64,000 nt of DNA from positions 1 to 64,000 of the forward strand of contig NZ_FCOX02000022.1 of assembly GCF_900044055.2 (NCBI RefSeq). Direction: 5' to 3'. The stretch is from Caballeronia calidae. Lineage in GTDB: Bacteria; Pseudomonadota; Gammaproteobacteria; Burkholderiales; Burkholderiaceae. The notes under the pieces are model-generated. The model ran no database searches. It worked only from the letters and a program-made list of their open reading frames with translations, and had not been told where the DNA came from. Shown here in pieces: positions 1 to 7,752 of this stretch; the first letter of the stretch is position 1, and every line of letters begins with the position of its first letter. The position numbers and the translations under genes are program-made.

Positions 1-120
1 ACGTCGGGCTGGGCCGCGCACATCATCGAGCAACGCATCGACAACAAGATCATCCGGCCGAGCGCGAATTACACCGGTCCTGAGAACCTCGAGTTTGTCC
101 CGCTGGCCAAGCGTTCGTGA
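1..120 (+). CDS. prpC: 2-methylcitrate synthase, C-terminal end (partial)
   Basis: The window opens inside a reading frame of 39 residues that ends in TGA. It contains the segment RPSANYTGPE, typical of the C-terminus of 2-methylcitrate synthase, which condenses propionyl-CoA with oxaloacetate. The next two genes, acnD and prpF, are the usual downstream partners in the Burkholderiaceae prp operon, which supports prpC over a housekeeping citrate synthase. Only the tail is visible, so the catalytic residues cannot be checked. Confidence 0.85.
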   Translation, partial: TSGWAAHIIEQRIDNKIIRPSANYTGPENLEFVPLAKRS

Positions 121-167
121 AATGGCTCAGGTTCCCTCTACGTGATACGCGAGATACGTGAGGGATT

Positions 168-205
168 GGGCCCTGCTGTCACATCCGGCAGTTGGGCCCC
201 TTTTT
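168..205 (+). terminator. Possible terminator or attenuator after prpC
   Basis: Two GGGCCC blocks (168-173 and about 194-199) can pair, helped by inner TGC/GCA pairing, and a run of T follows. It lies between prpC and acnD, so it may reduce read-through rather than end the operon. The stem is imperfect. Confidence 0.4.
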
Positions 206-395
206 ATGCTTCAATTCATGATGCTTTCCACAGGCAAGTGAAATCCGCTGGCAATTCGATACTCTGGCAACACAGCCGTCCCGAACGGTGAAGCCAGTGG
301 CGACCGGATAGCCCGACTTTTGAAACCGATGGGTCTGCCCCACGATACTTTCGAGCATGGCATCCGAGAGACCATGCAATGACCGAGACACGGCG

Positions 396-2993
396 ATGAA
401 TACTGCACACCGCAAACCCCTGAGCGGCTCCTCGCTCGACTACTTCGATGCACGCGCTGCCGTCGAAGCCATCGCGCCCGGCGCTTATGACACGCTGCCG
501 TACACCTCCCGCGTGCTGGCTGAAAATCTCGTGCGCCGCTGCGATCCGGCGATCCTCGAGGCATCGCTGATGCAACTCGTCGAAAGAAAGCGGGAGCGCG
601 ACTTCCCGTGGTTCCCCGCACGCGTGGTCTGTCACGACATTCTCGGTCAGACGGCGCTCGTCGATCTCGCCGGCCTGCGCGACGCAATCGCGGACCAGGG
701 AGGCGATCCCGCGAAAGTGAACCCGGTCGTGCCCGTGCAACTCATCGTCGATCACTCGCTCGCGGTGGAGTGCGGCGGCTTCGATCCGGATGCGTTCGCG
801 AAGAATCGCGCGATCGAGGACCGGCGCAACGAGGATCGCTTCGACTTCATCAACTGGACCAAGAAAGCGTTCAAGAATGTCGACGTGATTCCGCCGGGCA
901 ACGGGATCATGCATCAGATCAACCTGGAGCGGATGTCGCCCGTGATTCACGCGGTCGATGGCATCGCGTATCCGGACACGCTCGTCGGCACGGACAGCCA
1001 CACGCCGCACGTCGATGCGCTCGGCGTGATCGCGATCGGCGTGGGCGGGCTCGAAGCCGAGAACGTGATGCTCGGCCGCGCGTCGTGGATGCGTCTGCCG
1101 GATATCGTCGGCGTCGAACTGAGCGGCAAGCGGCAGCCCGGCATCACGGCGACCGACATCGTGCTCGCGCTCACCGAATTCCTGCGCAAGGAGAAGGTGG
1201 TCGGCGCGTATCTCGAGTTCTACGGCGAAGGCGCATCGAGCCTCACGCTCGGCGACCGCGCGACGATCTCGAACATGGCGCCGGAATACGGCGCAACGGC
1301 CGCGATGTTCTATATCGACGAGCAGACGATCGACTATCTGCGCCTGACCGGCCGCGACGACAAGCAAGTGAGCCTCGTCGAGCACTATGCGAAAACCGCC
1401 GGCCTGTGGGCCGATTCGCTGACGCGCGCCGAATACGAGCGCGTGCTGCGCTTCGATCTCTCGACGGTCGTGCGCAACATGGCAGGCCCCTCGAATCCGC
1501 ACAAGCGCCTGCCGGTTTCCGAACTGGCGACGCGCGGCATCGCCGGCAAATGGGAAGAAGTGCCCGGACAGATGCCGGACGGCGCGGTGATCATCGCTGC
1601 CATCACGAGTTGCACGAACACGAGCAATCCGCGCAACGTCATCGCGGCGGCGCTGCTCGCACGCAATGCGAATGCGCAAGGTCTCACGCGCAAGCCGTGG
1701 GTGAAGTCCTCGCTCGCGCCGGGCTCGAAGGCCGTCGAACTGTATTTGCAGGAAGCCAATCTGCTGCCCGATCTGGAGCAGCTCGGCTTCGGCATCGTCG
1801 CGTTCGCGTGCACGACGTGCAACGGCATGTCCGGCGCGCTCGATCCCGCCATCCAGCAGGAGATCATTGATCGCGATCTGTACGCGACCGCCGTGCTCTC
1901 CGGCAATCGCAACTTCGACGGCCGCATTCATCCGTATGCGAAGCAGGCGTTTCTCGCATCGCCGCCGCTCGTCGTCGCGTATGCGATCGCAGGCACGATC
2001 CGGTTCGACATCGAACGCGATGCGCTCGGCGTCGGCAAAAACGGCCAGCCTGTCTATCTGAAAGACATCTGGCCGAGCGACGAGGAAATCGACGCCATCG
2101 TCAAACAGAGCGTGAAGCCCGAGCAATTCCGCAAGGTCTATGAGCCGATGTTCGCGCTGACCGCAACGAGCGGCGAAGCGATCAGCCCGCTGTACGACTG
2201 GCGCGCGCAAAGCACCTACATTCGCCGCCCGCCGTATTGGGAAGGCGCGCTCGCGGGCGAACGCACGCTCAAGGGCATGCGTCCGCTCGCGGTGCTCGGC
2301 GACAACATCACGACGGACCATCTCTCGCCGTCCAACGCAATTCTCGCGAACAGCGCGGCGGGCGAATATCTCGCGAAAATGGGCTTGCCCGAAGAAGACT
2401 TCAATTCATACGCGACGCATCGCGGCGATCATCTGACGGCGCAGCGCGCGACCTTCGCGAATCCGACGCTCATCAACGAAATGGCAGTCGTCGAGGGTCA
2501 GGTGAAGAACGGCTCGCTCGCGCGCATCGAACCGGAAGGCCGGGTCACGCGCATGTGGGAGGCGATCGAAACCTACATGGAGCGCAAGCAGCCGCTCATC
2601 ATCATCGCGGGCGCGGATTACGGACAGGGCTCGTCGCGCGACTGGGCGGCCAAGGGCGTGCGGCTCGCGGGCGTCGAGGCGATCGTCGCGGAAGGCTTCG
2701 AGCGCATTCATCGCACGAATCTGATCGGCATGGGCGTGTTGCCGCTCGAATTCAAGGCAGGTGAGAATCGCCAGACTTACGGCATCGACGGCACCGAGAC
2801 GTATGACGTCATCGGCGAGCGCAAGCCGCGCGCAAATCTCACGCTCGTGATCCATCGCAAGAACGGCGAGCGTGTCGAAGTGCCCGTGACGTGCCGTCTC
2901 GACACCGCCGAAGAAGTCTCGATCTACGAAGCCGGCGGCGTGCTGCAACGCTTCGCTCAGGACTTCCTGGAGTCGTCGAAAGAGGCGGCCTGA
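396..2993 (+). CDS. acnD: Fe/S-dependent 2-methylisocitrate dehydratase AcnD
   Basis: AcnD dehydrates 2-methylcitrate to 2-methylaconitate in propionate catabolism and works with PrpF, encoded next. The 865-residue product has the aconitase layout. Iron-sulfur ligands are visible as Cys406 in SCTNTSNP and Cys472/Cys475 in FACTTCNG, and the C-terminal swivel domain carries YGQGSSRDWAAKG. I chose the ATG giving MNTAHRKPLSG because this is the usual AcnD N-terminus; an in-frame ATG at 357 would add 13 unconserved residues. Neither start has a strong ribosome binding site. The link to prpC and prpF separates it from AcnA and AcnB. Confidence 0.95.
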   Translation: MNTAHRKPLSGSSLDYFDARAAVEAIAPGAYDTLPYTSRVLAENLVRRCDPAILEASLMQLVERKRERDFPWFPARVVCHDILGQTALVDLAGLRDAIADQGGDPAKVNPVVPVQLIVDHSLAVECGGFDPDAFAKNRAIEDRRNEDRFDFINWTKKAFKNVDVIPPGNGIMHQINLERMSPVIHAVDGIAYPDTLVGTDSHTPHVDALGVIAIGVGGLEAENVMLGRASWMRLPDIVGVELSGKRQPGITATDIVLALTEFLRKEKVVGAYLEFYGEGASSLTLGDRATISNMAPEYGATAAMFYIDEQTIDYLRLTGRDDKQVSLVEHYAKTAGLWADSLTRAEYERVLRFDLSTVVRNMAGPSNPHKRLPVSELATRGIAGKWEEVPGQMPDGAVIIAAITSCTNTSNPRNVIAAALLARNANAQGLTRKPWVKSSLAPGSKAVELYLQEANLLPDLEQLGFGIVAFACTTCNGMSGALDPAIQQEIIDRDLYATAVLSGNRNFDGRIHPYAKQAFLASPPLVVAYAIAGTIRFDIERDALGVGKNGQPVYLKDIWPSDEEIDAIVKQSVKPEQFRKVYEPMFALTATSGEAISPLYDWRAQSTYIRRPPYWEGALAGERTLKGMRPLAVLGDNITTDHLSPSNAILANSAAGEYLAKMGLPEEDFNSYATHRGDHLTAQRATFANPTLINEMAVVEGQVKNGSLARIEPEGRVTRMWEAIETYMERKQPLIIIAGADYGQGSSRDWAAKGVRLAGVEAIVAEGFERIHRTNLIGMGVLPLEFKAGENRQTYGIDGTETYDVIGERKPRANLTLVIHRKNGERVEVPVTCRLDTAEEVSIYEAGGVLQRFAQDFLESSKEAA

Positions 2994-3049
2994 TATCGCA
3001 CGGAGACGGCGCGGGGCGTCGTCTTCTTCAACAACGGATTCGAAACAAC

Positions 3050-4243
3050 ATGGCACACGCACCTCAGATCAAGATCGCCGCGACCTATATGCGCGGCGGC
3101 ACCAGCAAGGGCGTCTTCTTTCGCCTGAACGATTTGCCCGAAGCGGCGCGCGTGCCCGGCCCGGCGCGCGACGCGCTCTTCCTGCGCGTCATCGGCAGCC
3201 CGGACCCCTATGGCAAGCAGATCGACGGCATGGGCGGCGCGACGTCGAGCACGAGCAAGACGGTCATCGTCTCGAAGAGCGCGCGGCCCGACCATGACGT
3301 CGATTATCTCTTCGGCCAGGTTTCCATCGACAAACCGTTCGTCGACTGGAGCGGCAATTGCGGCAATCTGTCGGCGGCGGTCGGCCCGTTCGCGATCACG
3401 GGCGGACTCGTCGATCCGGAACGCGTGCCGGACAACGGCATGGCGACCGTGCGCATCTGGCAGGCGAATATCGGCAAGACGATCATCGCGCACGTGCCGA
3501 TGACTGGCGGCGCCGTGCAGGAAACAGGCGATTTCGAGCTGGACGGCGTGACGTTCCCGGCCGCTGAAGTGCAGCTCGAGTTTCTCGATCCCGCAGCGGA
3601 GGAAGAAGGCGCGGAAGGCGCGATGTTCCCGACGGGCAATGTCGTCGACGATCTCGAAGTGCCGGGTGTCGGAACCTTCAAGGCGACGATGATCAACGCG
3701 GGCATTCCGACGATCTTCGTGAACGCGGACGCCATCGGCTACACGGGCACCGAGCTTCAGGACGCGATCAACGGTGACGATGCGGCGTTGAAACGCTTCG
3801 AGACCATCCGCGCGTATGGCGCGCTGCGCATGGGGCTGATCAAGAGCCTCGATGAAATCGCCAAACGTCAGCACACGCCGAAGATCGCGTTCGTCGCGGC
3901 CCCGGCGGACTATGTCGCATCGAGCGGCAAGCGGATCGGCACGAACGATGTCGATGTGCTCGTGCGCGCCTTGTCGATGGGCAAGCTCCATCACGCCATG
4001 ATGGGCACGGCGGCGGTCGCGATCGGCACGGCGGCGGCGATTCCGGGCACGCTCGTCAATCTCGCGGCGGGCGGCGGCGCGCGTCAGTCGGTGCGCTTCG
4101 GCCATCCGTCGGGTACGTTGCGCGTCGGTGCGGAAGCGGTCGAATCGAATGGCGAATGGCAGGTTAAGAAGGCCATCATGAGCCGTAGCGCGCGCGTGCT
4201 CATGGAAGGCTGGGTGCGGGCTCCGGCGGCGGCGACAAATTGA
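3050..4243 (+). CDS. prpF: 2-methylaconitate cis-trans isomerase PrpF
   Basis: PrpF isomerises the 2-methylaconitate made by AcnD so that aconitase can rehydrate it. The 397-residue protein begins MAHAPQIKIAATYMRGGTSK; the MRGGTSKG segment near the N-terminus is characteristic of the PrpF/DUF453 fold. A GNCGNLSAAVGPFA segment and a C-terminal HPSGTLRVGAE segment also fit. The frame stays open upstream to 2891, but that stretch overlaps acnD and looks random. It follows acnD by 56 bases and closes the visible operon. Confidence 0.95.
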   Translation: MAHAPQIKIAATYMRGGTSKGVFFRLNDLPEAARVPGPARDALFLRVIGSPDPYGKQIDGMGGATSSTSKTVIVSKSARPDHDVDYLFGQVSIDKPFVDWSGNCGNLSAAVGPFAITGGLVDPERVPDNGMATVRIWQANIGKTIIAHVPMTGGAVQETGDFELDGVTFPAAEVQLEFLDPAAEEEGAEGAMFPTGNVVDDLEVPGVGTFKATMINAGIPTIFVNADAIGYTGTELQDAINGDDAALKRFETIRAYGALRMGLIKSLDEIAKRQHTPKIAFVAAPADYVASSGKRIGTNDVDVLVRALSMGKLHHAMMGTAAVAIGTAAAIPGTLVNLAAGGGARQSVRFGHPSGTLRVGAEAVESNGEWQVKKAIMSRSARVLMEGWVRAPAAATN

Positions 4244-4265
4244 GCCGCAGGGGGAACGCGGATAT

Positions 4266-4285
4266 CGGACGGCGGGCGCCGTCCG
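4266..4285 (+). terminator. Hairpin after prpF
   Basis: A perfect 8-bp stem (CGGACGGC / GCCGTCCG) with a 4-base loop lies 23 bases after the prpF stop. There is no T tract, so it may stabilise the 3' end or act as a weak terminator. Confidence 0.35.
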
Positions 4286-4306
4286 AACATACCGGTGGCC
4301 GCTTCC

Positions 4307-4555
4307 CTAGCAACAACCGCTCGCCCATCCGAACAGCGGCGGATAGTTGAGACCTTGCGCTATCGCATTCAGACGCTGGACGAGCTGAGTCATCGTGTCT
4401 GCCGCCGCCTCGGGCGATGGCGCCGCAAGCTTGATCGATTTGTATGGGGCACTGTTGTACAGAAGACAGAAGTCCCAGCTGGGCCAATCGGATAGCGCGC
4501 CGGATTGCAGGCTCGCCACTTCCTCTTCAACGTCGATATCGACTAAATCCGCCAT
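4307..4555 (-). CDS. Small hypothetical protein, 82 aa, Cys-Cys C-terminus
   Basis: I do not recognise this family. The start at MADLVDIDVEEE is fixed by a strong ribosome binding site (GGAGGTTCTC directly before ATG); a longer frame to 4603 lacks one. The product has an acidic N-terminus (VDIDVEEEV), a middle with WPSWDF, an amphipathic stretch around TMTQLVQRLNAIAQGL, and ends GWASGCC. There is no signal peptide or membrane segment. It is the second gene of a two-gene minus-strand unit, 53 bases below the 83-residue gene. A small precursor peptide or a subunit partner of that protein are both possible; neither is shown. Confidence 0.6.
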   Translation of the reverse strand: MADLVDIDVEEEVASLQSGALSDWPSWDFCLLYNSAPYKSIKLAAPSPEAAADTMTQLVQRLNAIAQGLNYPPLFGWASGCC

Positions 4556-4608
4556 GAGAACCTCCCTGACGAAGATCGTGCGCGGACGCGAATCCGCAGG
4601 CAAGGACT

Positions 4609-4860
4609 TCAGTTGAGCCGGACAGCCGAACCATCGGTGATATCGGGCTTGACTTCGCTATAGCCGTCGGATCGGAAGTACGTGACACTCGCGTAGACGC
4701 CATCGGCGCTATAGAGCTGAAGATCGCCAGTGGACTGATCGGGTTCGAGATAGTTGTCGAACAGAACGGGCGGCGAGTTGGGGTCGCGGCTCGTATCGAC
4801 GATCTGGTAGCGAATGCTCGAACCATGCCCATTGACGAATGACGCGGTGAGTGTTGCCAT
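4609..4860 (-). CDS. Small hypothetical protein, 83 aa
   Basis: Unrecognised. The start has a clear ribosome binding site (AGGAGGTTCGC then ATG). The sequence alternates polar and hydrophobic residues (SIRYQIVDTS, LQLYSADGVYASVTYF), which suggests a small all-beta fold, and has no signal peptide or transmembrane helix. It heads a two-gene unit with the 82-residue gene downstream, and the similar GGAGGTTC binding sites suggest the two are made together. Confidence that it is translated rests on the ribosome binding site and protein-like composition. Confidence 0.6.
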   Translation of the reverse strand: MATLTASFVNGHGSSIRYQIVDTSRDPNSPPVLFDNYLEPDQSTGDLQLYSADGVYASVTYFRSDGYSEVKPDITDGSAVRLN

Positions 4861-5183
4861 GCGAACCTCCTGAATGCGGGTTGCCGACCTGCAGATCCGG
4901 CGACGAGACCGGTGGGATGACTCGACCGCACCGCCCGGCGTCGCGGATGATGCATCACGCCATCGCGGTATGAGTCAGAACTCACGATAACCGCCGTCGT
5001 GACGAGCGCGTTATGACGATCCTGCTAATCGCTAGGAGAATCGTGCGCCCATTGTTCGCTCCGACCCTCTCTCCCCCCTCACCGCGAGAGGGGCGCGCGA
5101 AACGCCCACGCGATAGGATGCGCAGCAATCAAGGGCAAACCGTCGAAGTAATGATGCCGACGGACCGCGACCAAAGGAACCGC
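4861..5183. other. Intergenic region with a REP-like hairpin
   Basis: This region lies between the divergent small-gene unit (minus) and the Rieske gene (plus) and should hold both promoters. An inverted repeat CCCTCTC / GAGAGGG (5065-5071 and 5086-5092) with a C-rich loop resembles short repeats common between genes in beta- and gammaproteobacteria. An open frame from 5013 runs through it into the Rieske gene but has no convincing start. Confidence 0.35.
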
Positions 5184-5549
5184 ATGTCACACCGAATCCC
5201 AGTCGGAACGATCGACGAACTCCTGCCCGGCCAGCGCAAGCTCGTCTTCTTGGATGGCCGCAGCATCGTTCTTTTCAACATCGAGGGCGTCATCCACGCC
5301 ATCGAAAATTCGTGTCCTCATCAGGGCGCGTCGCTCGCGAGCGGGCAGCTCGACGGCTGCGTGCTGCGCTGTCCCGCGCATGGTCTGCGCTTCGATCTGA
5401 GGACGGGACGCATGCCGGGGCCGGGAGGATTGAGTGTCGGCACCTTCCTCGTGCAGGCGGTCGATGGAAAGCTCGAACTCCAGATCGACGAGCCTTCGTC
5501 AGCAGCTTCGCCGGCGCCGGCCTGCAAAGGCGCGGCGGAGCGAGCCTGA
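5184..5549 (+). CDS. Rieske [2Fe-2S] ferredoxin-like protein
   Basis: A 121-residue soluble electron carrier or sensor. The two halves of the Rieske cluster motif are present: CPHQG and, about 20 residues later, CPAHGL, giving the C-x-H and C-x2-H ligands. The start at MSHRIPVGTIDEL is preceded by AAAGGAAC; an in-frame ATG at 5153 is an alternative. There is no signal peptide. No oxygenase lies next to it, and it converges on the beta-oxidation operon, so its partner is unknown. NirD-like or dioxygenase-ferredoxin roles are both possible. Confidence 0.8.
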   Translation: MSHRIPVGTIDELLPGQRKLVFLDGRSIVLFNIEGVIHAIENSCPHQGASLASGQLDGCVLRCPAHGLRFDLRTGRMPGPGGLSVGTFLVQAVDGKLELQIDEPSSAASPAPACKGAAERA

Positions 5550-5643
5550 TGGGGTTTGAGCGCGCCAAAGAACTGGCGCGCTCATGTGCGAGACCGCTCG
5601 CGAGCGAAGGCCTTGGTCGAAGCTCATCGACCGAAGCGCACGC

Positions 5644-6498
5644 CTACGCAGAGTAATCGAACACCCCGCGTCCGGACTTGCGACCGAGCCGTCCGGCCGC
5701 GACGAGTTCGCGCAACAACTGACACGCGCGGTATTTCGGGTCGCCGAAGTCCTTCAGGAACACGTCCATCACGGACAGACACACATCGAGCCCGACGAGA
5801 TCGGCGAGTGCGAGCGGTCCGATCGGATGGTTCGCGCCGAGCTTCATGCCTTCGTCGATTTCCGCCGCGCTCGCCACGCCTTCATGCAGCACGAAGAACG
5901 CCTCGTTGATCATCGGCACGAGAATGCGATTGACGACGAAGCCCGGCGAATTGCGCACGCCGATCGGCGATTTGTCGAAGCGCTCGGTCAGTGCGCGCAC
6001 GGCTGCCGCCGTTTCGTCGCTGGTTTGCAGGCCGCGAATGATCTCGACGAGCGGCATCATCGGCACCGGGTTGAAGAAGTGCATGCCAAGAAAGCGCGAC
6101 GGCTCGGCGAGCTGCGCCGCGAGCGCGGTGATCGAGATCGACGACGTGTTCGTCGCGATGATCGCATCCGGCCGCGCGGCCGCCTCGATCTGCTTCAGAA
6201 TGCGTCCTTTCAGCTCGACGTTCTCGGTCGCCGCTTCGATGACGATATCGGCCGAAGCGAGCCGCGCATAGTCCGTCGAAGTCTCGATGCGCCCGAGCGC
6301 GGCCTCTTGCGTCGCCGCGTCGAGCTTGCCCTTGGACACGAGCCGCTCCAGGCTCGCCTTGACCGCCGCGCGACCCTTGCCGAGCGCAGCGTCGGTGACG
6401 TCGATCATCACGACGCGAAGCCCCGCGACGGCGGCGGTCTGCGCAATGCCGCTGCCCATCGTGCCCGCGCCGATGACACCCATCGATTCGATGTTCAT
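5644..6498 (-). CDS. 3-hydroxybutyryl-CoA dehydrogenase
   Basis: This enzyme oxidises 3-hydroxyacyl-CoA to 3-oxoacyl-CoA with NAD(P). The 284-residue protein starts MNIESMGVIGAGTMGSGIAQ, with the dinucleotide-binding GAGTMG at residues 10-15. It has the catalytic His in LGMHFFNPVPMM and the family segments SPGFVVNRILVPMINEA and GANHPIGPLALADL. The length is that of the monofunctional Hbd/PaaH type. A GGAGGG binding site precedes the ATG. It is the last gene of the operon, 17 bases after the thiolase, and would supply that thiolase's substrate. Confidence 0.92.
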   Translation of the reverse strand: MNIESMGVIGAGTMGSGIAQTAAVAGLRVVMIDVTDAALGKGRAAVKASLERLVSKGKLDAATQEAALGRIETSTDYARLASADIVIEAATENVELKGRILKQIEAAARPDAIIATNTSSISITALAAQLAEPSRFLGMHFFNPVPMMPLVEIIRGLQTSDETAAAVRALTERFDKSPIGVRNSPGFVVNRILVPMINEAFFVLHEGVASAAEIDEGMKLGANHPIGPLALADLVGLDVCLSVMDVFLKDFGDPKYRACQLLRELVAAGRLGRKSGRGVFDYSA

Positions 6499-6515
6499 GC
6501 CTGTCCCTCCGTGGG

Positions 6516-7712
6516 TCACTGAAGGTTTTCGAAGATCGCCGCGATGCCCTGACCGCCGCCGATGCACATGGTGACGAGCGCATACCGGCCGCCGATACGC
6601 TTCAGTTCGTAAAGCGCCTTGACGGTGATCAGCGCGCCGGTCGCACCGACCGGATGCCCGAGCGAAATGCCCGAACCGTTCGGATTGACCCTGGCCGGGT
6701 CCAGTCCCAGCTCGTTCGTCACCGCGCAGGCCTGTGCGGCGAATGCCTCGTTGGCCTCGATCACATCGAGTTGCGCGACGTCGAGACCGGCGCGCTCGAG
6801 CGCCTTGCGCGTCGCCGGCACCGGGCCGATGCCCATGTAGGCGGGATCGACACCTGCATGCGCGTAGGACACGAGCCGTGCCAGCGGCTTCGCGCCGCGC
6901 CGCTCGGCCTCGCCGCGCTCCATCAGCAGCACGGCCGCCGCTGCGTCGTTGATGCCCGATGCGTTGCCCGCCGTCACCGTGCCGTTCTCCTTGACGAACA
7001 CCGGCTTCAGCGTCGAAAAATCGCTGTCGCTCGCGTCGTGGCGCACGTGCTCGTCGGTGTCGAACACGGCTTCGCCTTTCTTCGCGCGCACGGTGATCGG
7101 CAGGATCTGGTCGCGAAAGCGCCCTTCCGCGATCGCACGTTCCGCGCGCCGATGCGATTCGAGCGCGAGCGCGTCCTGCGCTTCGCGAGTGATGCCGTAC
7201 TTGCGCGCGACGTTCTCTGCCGTCACGCCCATATGAATCGTCTGGAACGGGTCGTGCAACGCGCCGAGCATCATGTCGACGAGCCTTCCATCGCCCATGC
7301 GCTGCCCGAAACGCGCGCCCGGCAGCGCGTACAGCGCGCGGCTCATGGTCTCCGCGCCGCCGCCGATGGCGATGTCCGCGTCGCCCAGCATGATCGTCTG
7401 CGCGGCGGAGACCACGGCCTGCAGGCCCGAGCCGCACAGGCGGTTCACCGTCAGCGCCGGCACGTGCTGCGCGACGCCGCCGTTGATCGCCGCGACGCGC
7501 GCGAGATACATGTCCTTCGGCTCCGTGTGGACGACATTGCCGAACACCACGTGACCGATGTCATCGCCCGTTACGTTCGCGCGCTGAAGCGTTTCGCGCA
7601 CGACCATCGCGCCCAGTTCGGTCGGAGAGAAGTCCTTCAGGCTGCCGCCGAAGTCGCCGATTGCAGTCCGCACGCCGCTCACTACCACTACTTCACGCAT
7701 TGCTTCGCCCAT
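6516..7712 (-). CDS. bktB: Acetyl-CoA acetyltransferase / beta-ketothiolase (BktB-like)
   Basis: The thiolase cleaves 3-oxoacyl-CoA with CoA. The 398-residue protein has the nucleophilic Cys93 in NRLCGSG, the NEAFAAQ motif, GISLGHPVGATGA with its catalytic His, and the C-terminal MCIGGGQG Cys loop. Segments such as REVVVVSGVRTAIG and HMGVTAENVA resemble BktB, which accepts C4-C5 substrates. The start at 7712 is set by AGGAGCG upstream; the frame is open to 7784 without a binding site. It sits between ETF-QO and the hydroxyacyl-CoA dehydrogenase. BktB rather than PhaA is a judgement from sequence similarity. Confidence 0.88.
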   Translation of the reverse strand: MGEAMREVVVVSGVRTAIGDFGGSLKDFSPTELGAMVVRETLQRANVTGDDIGHVVFGNVVHTEPKDMYLARVAAINGGVAQHVPALTVNRLCGSGLQAVVSAAQTIMLGDADIAIGGGAETMSRALYALPGARFGQRMGDGRLVDMMLGALHDPFQTIHMGVTAENVARKYGITREAQDALALESHRRAERAIAEGRFRDQILPITVRAKKGEAVFDTDEHVRHDASDSDFSTLKPVFVKENGTVTAGNASGINDAAAAVLLMERGEAERRGAKPLARLVSYAHAGVDPAYMGIGPVPATRKALERAGLDVAQLDVIEANEAFAAQACAVTNELGLDPARVNPNGSGISLGHPVGATGALITVKALYELKRIGGRYALVTMCIGGGQGIAAIFENLQ

Positions 7713-7752
7713 CGAGTCGCTCCTGTTCGTCTGCGCGTCTGCGCAGTGCCGG

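Noticed and set aside
216..2321. A 701-residue open frame antisense to acnD
   Set aside because: It mirrors acnD codon structure, is rich in Arg/Ala/His with no motifs, and acnD is clearly the real gene. Similar antisense frames are expected in high-GC DNA.
5013..5183. N-terminal extension of the Rieske protein
   Set aside because: The added residues cross a REP-like hairpin and look random; the start at 5184 has a good AAAGGAAC site.
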